This document shows, piece after piece, positions 60,401-64,000 of a DNA stretch of 64,000 nucleotides. Numbering within the stretch: position 1 is the first letter of the stretch; the number at the start of each line of letters is the position of its first letter. Made by a program: the position numbers and the translations under genes. The stretch is from Mycobacterium sp. (GTDB lineage: Bacteria > Actinomycetota > Actinomycetes > Mycobacteriales > Mycobacteriaceae). The stretch spans positions 1 through 64,000 of the forward strand of contig NZ_VYIK01000006.1 of assembly GCF_008709575.1 (NCBI RefSeq). The letters run 5' to 3'. Below the pieces are notes generated by a model, which saw only the letters and a program-made list of their open reading frames with translations, was not told where the DNA came from and made no database searches.

Positions 60401-63400
60401 TCGCCGGTGCTGTCGATCTATCACCAGCGTGACGACGCGGCCCCGGCGCTGTGTGCCAGGGCCAGCCTGTTCCCGGTCGGCCGGACCCGTCCCGCAGTGA
60501 ATGTCGACGCGCTGCGGCGGCGGCTGACCGAGGACGTCGGGCCCGACGCCGTCTACGCCGAGCTGGCGCGGCGAGGCCTGTGCTACGGCCCGCGGTTTCA
60601 GGCGGTCGGTGCGCTGGCCCGTTCCGGCGGTGAGGTCCTCGCCCGGCTCGCGCTGCCCGACGCTGTCGACGGACGGGGCTATCACCTGCACCCGGTGCTG
60701 CTCGACGCCGCCCTGCACAGCCTGATCGCCGCGGCGGATCTCCCGATACGTCAGCAGCTGATCCCGGTGGCAATCGAGCGCATCCAGTTCTTCGGCGGGA
60801 CGTTGCCGCCCGCCTACAGCTACGGCCGCGCCGTCAGCGCTGACAGACGCGACGTCCGCGGCGACATCACCGTGCTCGGCGCTGACGGCGCGGTGATCGC
60901 CGAGATCACCGGGTTCACCTGCCGGCTGTTGCCCCGCGGCGAGTCCCCGGACCAGCTGCGCCGCTACCTGTTCACTCGCTGCTGGGTTCCGTTGGACGCT
61001 GAAACCAACGCCGGGATTTCGTGGCTGGTGCTCAACCGGGCCGACCCCGGGCCGGTGCTCGCCGAACTGGCCCGGCGCTCCGACCCGGTGTGGCTGGTGG
61101 ACACCCGGTGGGCGGCACCGCCCGCCGACACCGACGACCCGGTGCGCCAGGGTGCGGACGCCGTCGAGGCGCTGCTGGCCACCATCCGCTCGCTGCCCGC
61201 CGGCAAGCCGGCCCGCTACTTCGTGGTCACGCGCGGCGCCGAGGCGCTCGCCGGGGACGCCACGCCACCGGCGGTCGACCGGGCCGTGCTGGCCGGCGTG
61301 GCCCGCACCGTGATGTCCGAGCGGCCCGACCTGGTGCTGACCCTGGTCGACGTGGATGGTGTCGGCAACGACGTCGCCGAGCTCGTTGCGGTGTTGGGCA
61401 CAGTGGGCCCCGAGCAGGAGGTCGCGGTGCGCGGCGGCAAGCTGTTGTGCGCCCGGATCGATCACGCGGCCACCGATCTCGTCGAGCAACCGGAGCCGCA
61501 GACCGTCCCCGCGCGGCCCGGGTCGGCCTTTCTGCTGGACCCGCGCCCGGCCGAGCATCCGACGGGGTTCGTCGCGGGTGCCCGGTCCGCGCCGGGCGCC
61601 GACGAGGTCGAGATCGAGGTCGAGGTCGCGGCGCTCGGCCCCGGGTTACCGGTGGTCGGCCGGGTCGGCCGGGTCGGCAGCGCGGTCACCGGGGTCGATG
61701 TCGGCGATCTAGTGCACACCGTGCCGACCGGTCCGCTGCGCTCGCACGTCGTGGCGGCGTGGCGCGCCGTGGTGGTGTTGCCCGACTCCGCGCGGCCGGA
61801 GTCGTTCGCCGGGCTGGGCGCGATGCTGGTTGCCTACTGCGGCCTGGTCAAGGTCGCAGCACTGCAGAAGGGTGAGACGGTGCTGGTCCACGACGCGGCC
61901 GGGGGTGTGGGTCTGGCTGCCGTCGAGATCGCGACGGGGGTGGGCGCCGAGGTGATCGCGACGGCCCCCTCGCCAGAACAGCGCGACTACCTGCGCAGGC
62001 TGGGCATTGCCCGGGTGAGCGACTCGCAGCAGGTGGGTTTCTACGACGATGTGCTGGAGGCGACCGACGGCCGCGGTGTCGACGTGGTGCTCGGCGGCGT
62101 CGGCGGCGAGCGGCGGGCCAAGAGCGTCGCGTGTCTGGCCCCATTCGGGCGATTCGTCGACCTGGGCAACGTGGAACGCGACGCTTCGCTGGGGTGGCGC
62201 TCACCACAGAAAAACCTGCTCATCGCACGGGTCGACTTCGAGGAGCTCTGCACTGAGCGGCCCGACTACCTCGCCGCGCTCTACACCGAGGTGCTGGCAT
62301 TGCTGGAGCAGCGCACGCTGGCCGGCCCCCCGGTGACGGTCATCCCGGCCGGTCAGGTGGCGGAGGCGTTTCGGCTGGCCGGCGACGCCCGCCAGGTGGG
62401 CCAGGTGTGCGTGAGCATGCGTGACCCGCAGCTGACGCTGCGGCGCTACCCGCCGCAGCGCATCCGTCCCGACGTCACCTATCTGGTGACCGGTGGGCTC
62501 GGCGGCGTCGGGCTGCAGACCGCGGCGTGGCTACTGGAGCGGGGAGCAAGGCATCTGGTGCTGGTCAGCCGCCGCGGCGCAGCCTCGCCGGAGGCGCAGG
62601 CCTGGCTGTGCCGGCTGCCGCGCGACGTGACGGTGCGGGCGTTCGCCGCCGACGTCGCCGACCGCGCCCAGCTGGCCGGGGTGCTCGACGAAGTCGCTGC
62701 CACGATGCCGCCGCTGCGCGGGGTGATCCACAGCGCGGCGGTGTTCGACGACCGTCCGGTGGCCGAACTGGACCGCGGATCGCTGGACCGGGTTCTCCGG
62801 CCCAAGGCGCTGGGCGCCTGGCATCTGCACACGCTCACCGGCGCGCTGGACTTCTTCGTGCTGTACTCGTCGATCTCGGCGCTGATCGGCAACCCGGGGC
62901 AGGCGAACTACGTCGCCGCCAACGCCGCGCTGGAGGCGCTGGCCGCGCGGCGGCATCACCTGGGTCTGCCCGCGTCGGTAATCCAGTGGGGTGCCCTGGG
63001 CGAGACGGGGCTGGTTGCGCGGGACGCCACCGTGGCCCGCCATCTGAGGCAGCTGGGGTTGACCCCGCTCGGCATCGACGCCGCGTTCGCCGCCCTGGGG
63101 GTGGTGATCGACCGCGGCGTCGACAGCGTCGCAGTGGTGGATGCTGACTGGCCGCGGCTGGCGGCTCTGATCCCGCCGACGTCCGGGCGGCGGCGTTTCG
63201 AGCGGCTGGCCGGGGAGCACGACGGCGACGGCCGAGGCCCGGCGCTGCAGGTGCTCGACGGGCTCAGCGACGCGGAAGCACGTCAGACGGTCGAAGACAT
63301 CGTGGCCACGATCGTGGCCGCCGAGCTGGGGCTACCGGCGAGCTCCCCGCCGGAGCGGGCGCAGCCCCTGACCGATCTCGGGGTGGACTCGCTGATGGGC

Positions 63401-63517
63401 CTCGACATCGCCGCGGCCCTGGAGAAAGCGCTCGGGCTGCGGGTGTCGGCGATGGACGTGGCCTCCGGCTGGTCGATCGCCCAGATCGCCGAGATCGTGC
63501 TCGACCGCCGTCAGTAG
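57431..63517 (+). CDS. Type I polyketide synthase, KS-AT-DH-ER-KR-ACP, fully reducing single module
   Basis: KS (DAACASSLVA, EAHGTGT, NLGHLEAAAG), AT (GHSVGEVAAA), DH (HVVAGAVLFP, LLDAALH), ER (HDAAGGVGLAA), KR (TGGLGGVG, YSSISALIGNPGQANYVAANAALEA), ACP (DLGVDSLMGLD). GTG at 57419 is an alternative start. No TE seen. Confidence 0.94.
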   Translation: MTGGAAASSPTASGSFAREPIAVVGVGCRLPGGIADPDGLWEALLQGRDCVGDIPGDRWDPAWFLDPTGRTPGRSYTQQGGVLAEDPKAFDAAFFGILPREAAILDPQQRLLLQCSWEAFEDAGEPPEQHAGSPTGVFVGGFMMDSQMIHGDPVNRERISTHSATANTLTMLSNRLSYVFDLRGPSVSLDAACASSLVAVHQACQSIWAGESDAALVGGVNVMLSPETQVTLAKGRFLSPTGRCRAFSADADGYVRAEGAVVLLLKPLSAAQRAGNTVHAVILGTATNHDGRTTGITVPRADAQIAVMRSAYAQAGIPPSQVCYIEAHGTGTPVGDPVEAAAIGAVAGAERTGEPCRVGSIKTNLGHLEAAAGAAGLLKAALCVKHGVVPPHLHLSAVNPAIDLDALNVTIPTAAEPLPRLHGRRVAGVNSFGYGGTNAHVVLAEPPAAPAVADDGNRPAPLLLISARSPAALRQLAEQHARALSRPSVDLRSHCRSAAVHRSHHRFRAAFDAADRSSLLASLAAYAQDPADAEPALEAPGLTFVYTGMGPQWWAMGRELLGAEPVFRAAAEECDAVFREVAGWSVLAELLAGESASRMVATEVAQPANVVLQIALTRLLSTWGVVPDAVVGHSVGEVAAAFASGALGLRDTLRVAYHRSRLQARLAGRGTMLAVGLPPHDTAAYLGRFEDRVSVAAVNSANSVTLAGEQDALEKLAGQLAQSGVFARFLRVEVPYHSAAMEEIHDELVASLGGLTPGAPALDVYSTVTGTRLGDLRHDAVYWWHNARDTVRFADALAAAITDGQRIFLEVGPHPVLAGSIRDGLSHVGVAGVTVASLTRGTPEGASLRTALRALYTAGARIDWAAFFGPGAYTPVPKYPWQQAVSWAENERSARRRVHHDHHPMVREVGDGPPPRLVADISFGALPYLEDHVVAGAVLFPAAGCVELALAARHALTGSPQCSIEDLDLAAAVPLDAETAARLVVTASPDSPVLSIYHQRDDAAPALCARASLFPVGRTRPAVNVDALRRRLTEDVGPDAVYAELARRGLCYGPRFQAVGALARSGGEVLARLALPDAVDGRGYHLHPVLLDAALHSLIAAADLPIRQQLIPVAIERIQFFGGTLPPAYSYGRAVSADRRDVRGDITVLGADGAVIAEITGFTCRLLPRGESPDQLRRYLFTRCWVPLDAETNAGISWLVLNRADPGPVLAELARRSDPVWLVDTRWAAPPADTDDPVRQGADAVEALLATIRSLPAGKPARYFVVTRGAEALAGDATPPAVDRAVLAGVARTVMSERPDLVLTLVDVDGVGNDVAELVAVLGTVGPEQEVAVRGGKLLCARIDHAATDLVEQPEPQTVPARPGSAFLLDPRPAEHPTGFVAGARSAPGADEVEIEVEVAALGPGLPVVGRVGRVGSAVTGVDVGDLVHTVPTGPLRSHVVAAWRAVVVLPDSARPESFAGLGAMLVAYCGLVKVAALQKGETVLVHDAAGGVGLAAVEIATGVGAEVIATAPSPEQRDYLRRLGIARVSDSQQVGFYDDVLEATDGRGVDVVLGGVGGERRAKSVACLAPFGRFVDLGNVERDASLGWRSPQKNLLIARVDFEELCTERPDYLAALYTEVLALLEQRTLAGPPVTVIPAGQVAEAFRLAGDARQVGQVCVSMRDPQLTLRRYPPQRIRPDVTYLVTGGLGGVGLQTAAWLLERGARHLVLVSRRGAASPEAQAWLCRLPRDVTVRAFAADVADRAQLAGVLDEVAATMPPLRGVIHSAAVFDDRPVAELDRGSLDRVLRPKALGAWHLHTLTGALDFFVLYSSISALIGNPGQANYVAANAALEALAARRHHLGLPASVIQWGALGETGLVARDATVARHLRQLGLTPLGIDAAFAALGVVIDRGVDSVAVVDADWPRLAALIPPTSGRRRFERLAGEHDGDGRGPALQVLDGLSDAEARQTVEDIVATIVAAELGLPASSPPERAQPLTDLGVDSLMGLDIAAALEKALGLRVSAMDVASGWSIAQIAEIVLDRRQ

Positions 63518-63538
63518 CCGCGGCGCGGGTGCTGACGC

Positions 63539-64000
63539 TCAGAAGAAGCTGAACAACGCCGTCGCGAGGTCGATCATCACGTTGCCCGTTTGCTCGACCG
63601 GCGCCAGCCCGTTGCCGACAAGCGTGGCCAGATCGATGCTGCCCGGCTGCATGATCGAATCTTCGGCACCCAGAATCGAGGCGATGTCGACATTGCCCGT
63701 CACGTCGGCGGTGCTGCCGGCGCCGAGGATGTAGGCGATGTCGACGTTGCCCACGGCGTCGGCGCTGTTCTGGCCGCCCAGCGCGGCAGCGATGTCGAGC
63801 AACCCGCCGGACGCGTCGGCGCTGCTGTTCGGGCCGACGGCGAGCGCGATGTCGCCCAGCCCTGAAGTGGCGGTGGCGGTACCGGTCGCGAAGGTAAGCC
63901 CGTCGATCGACAGGGCGATGTTCGGGTCGAACAGCGGGTCGGAACCGGCCGCACTGGCGGCGGCGGCCCACACGTCGTCGGTCGCCGCGCCGAGCGTGTC
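63539..64000 (-). CDS. Repetitive Ala/Gly/Asp-rich protein, 5' end probably beyond the window
   Basis: Frame open to the window edge; degenerate repeats (GLGDIALAVGPNSSADA / GGLLDIAAALGGQNSADA / GNVDIAYILGAGSTADV / GNVDIASILGAEDS). Confidence 0.65.
   Translation of the reverse strand, partial: DTLGAATDDVWAAAASAAGSDPLFDPNIALSIDGLTFATGTATATSGLGDIALAVGPNSSADASGGLLDIAAALGGQNSADAVGNVDIAYILGAGSTADVTGNVDIASILGAEDSIMQPGSIDLATLVGNGLAPVEQTGNVMIDLATALFSFF

Overview
This is a 64-kb window of a high-GC mycobacterial chromosome. Most genes are recognisable as orthologues of Mycobacterium tuberculosis loci. All orthologue names come from recalled protein similarity; no search was run. Left to right: (1) the KstR2-type cholesterol side-chain/ring degradation cluster (Rv3548c/Rv3549c-type SDRs, echA20, ipdA, ipdB, ipdC) with a perfect KstR2-like operator; (2) Rv0315-, Rv0312- and Rv0311-type genes; (3) a PE-PPE-PPE cassette with two near-identical PPE N-terminal halves and a Fur/Zur-like palindrome upstream; (4) Rv0310c/Rv0309-type genes, an FHA-ABC transporter, bluB, tam, an amidohydrolase and an Rv0293c-type gene; (5) a complete-looking ESX-3 type VII secretion locus on the minus strand (eccA3 to eccE3); (6) Rv0281/Rv0276/Rv0275c/Rv0274/Rv0272c-type genes, vapBC, fadE6, a small accessory island and fadD2; (7) the 5-oxoprolinase/fecB2/pxpBC/aac(2')/hemD-regulator block; (8) a carotenoid oxygenase next to a fully reducing type I PKS. 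The most striking observations are in ESX-3. The mycosin MycP3 has the catalytic serine motif GTS changed to GTG and the oxyanion-hole Asn changed to Asp, so it looks like a pseudoprotease. PPE4, normally between PE5 and EsxG, is absent, with only 28 bp between the two genes.
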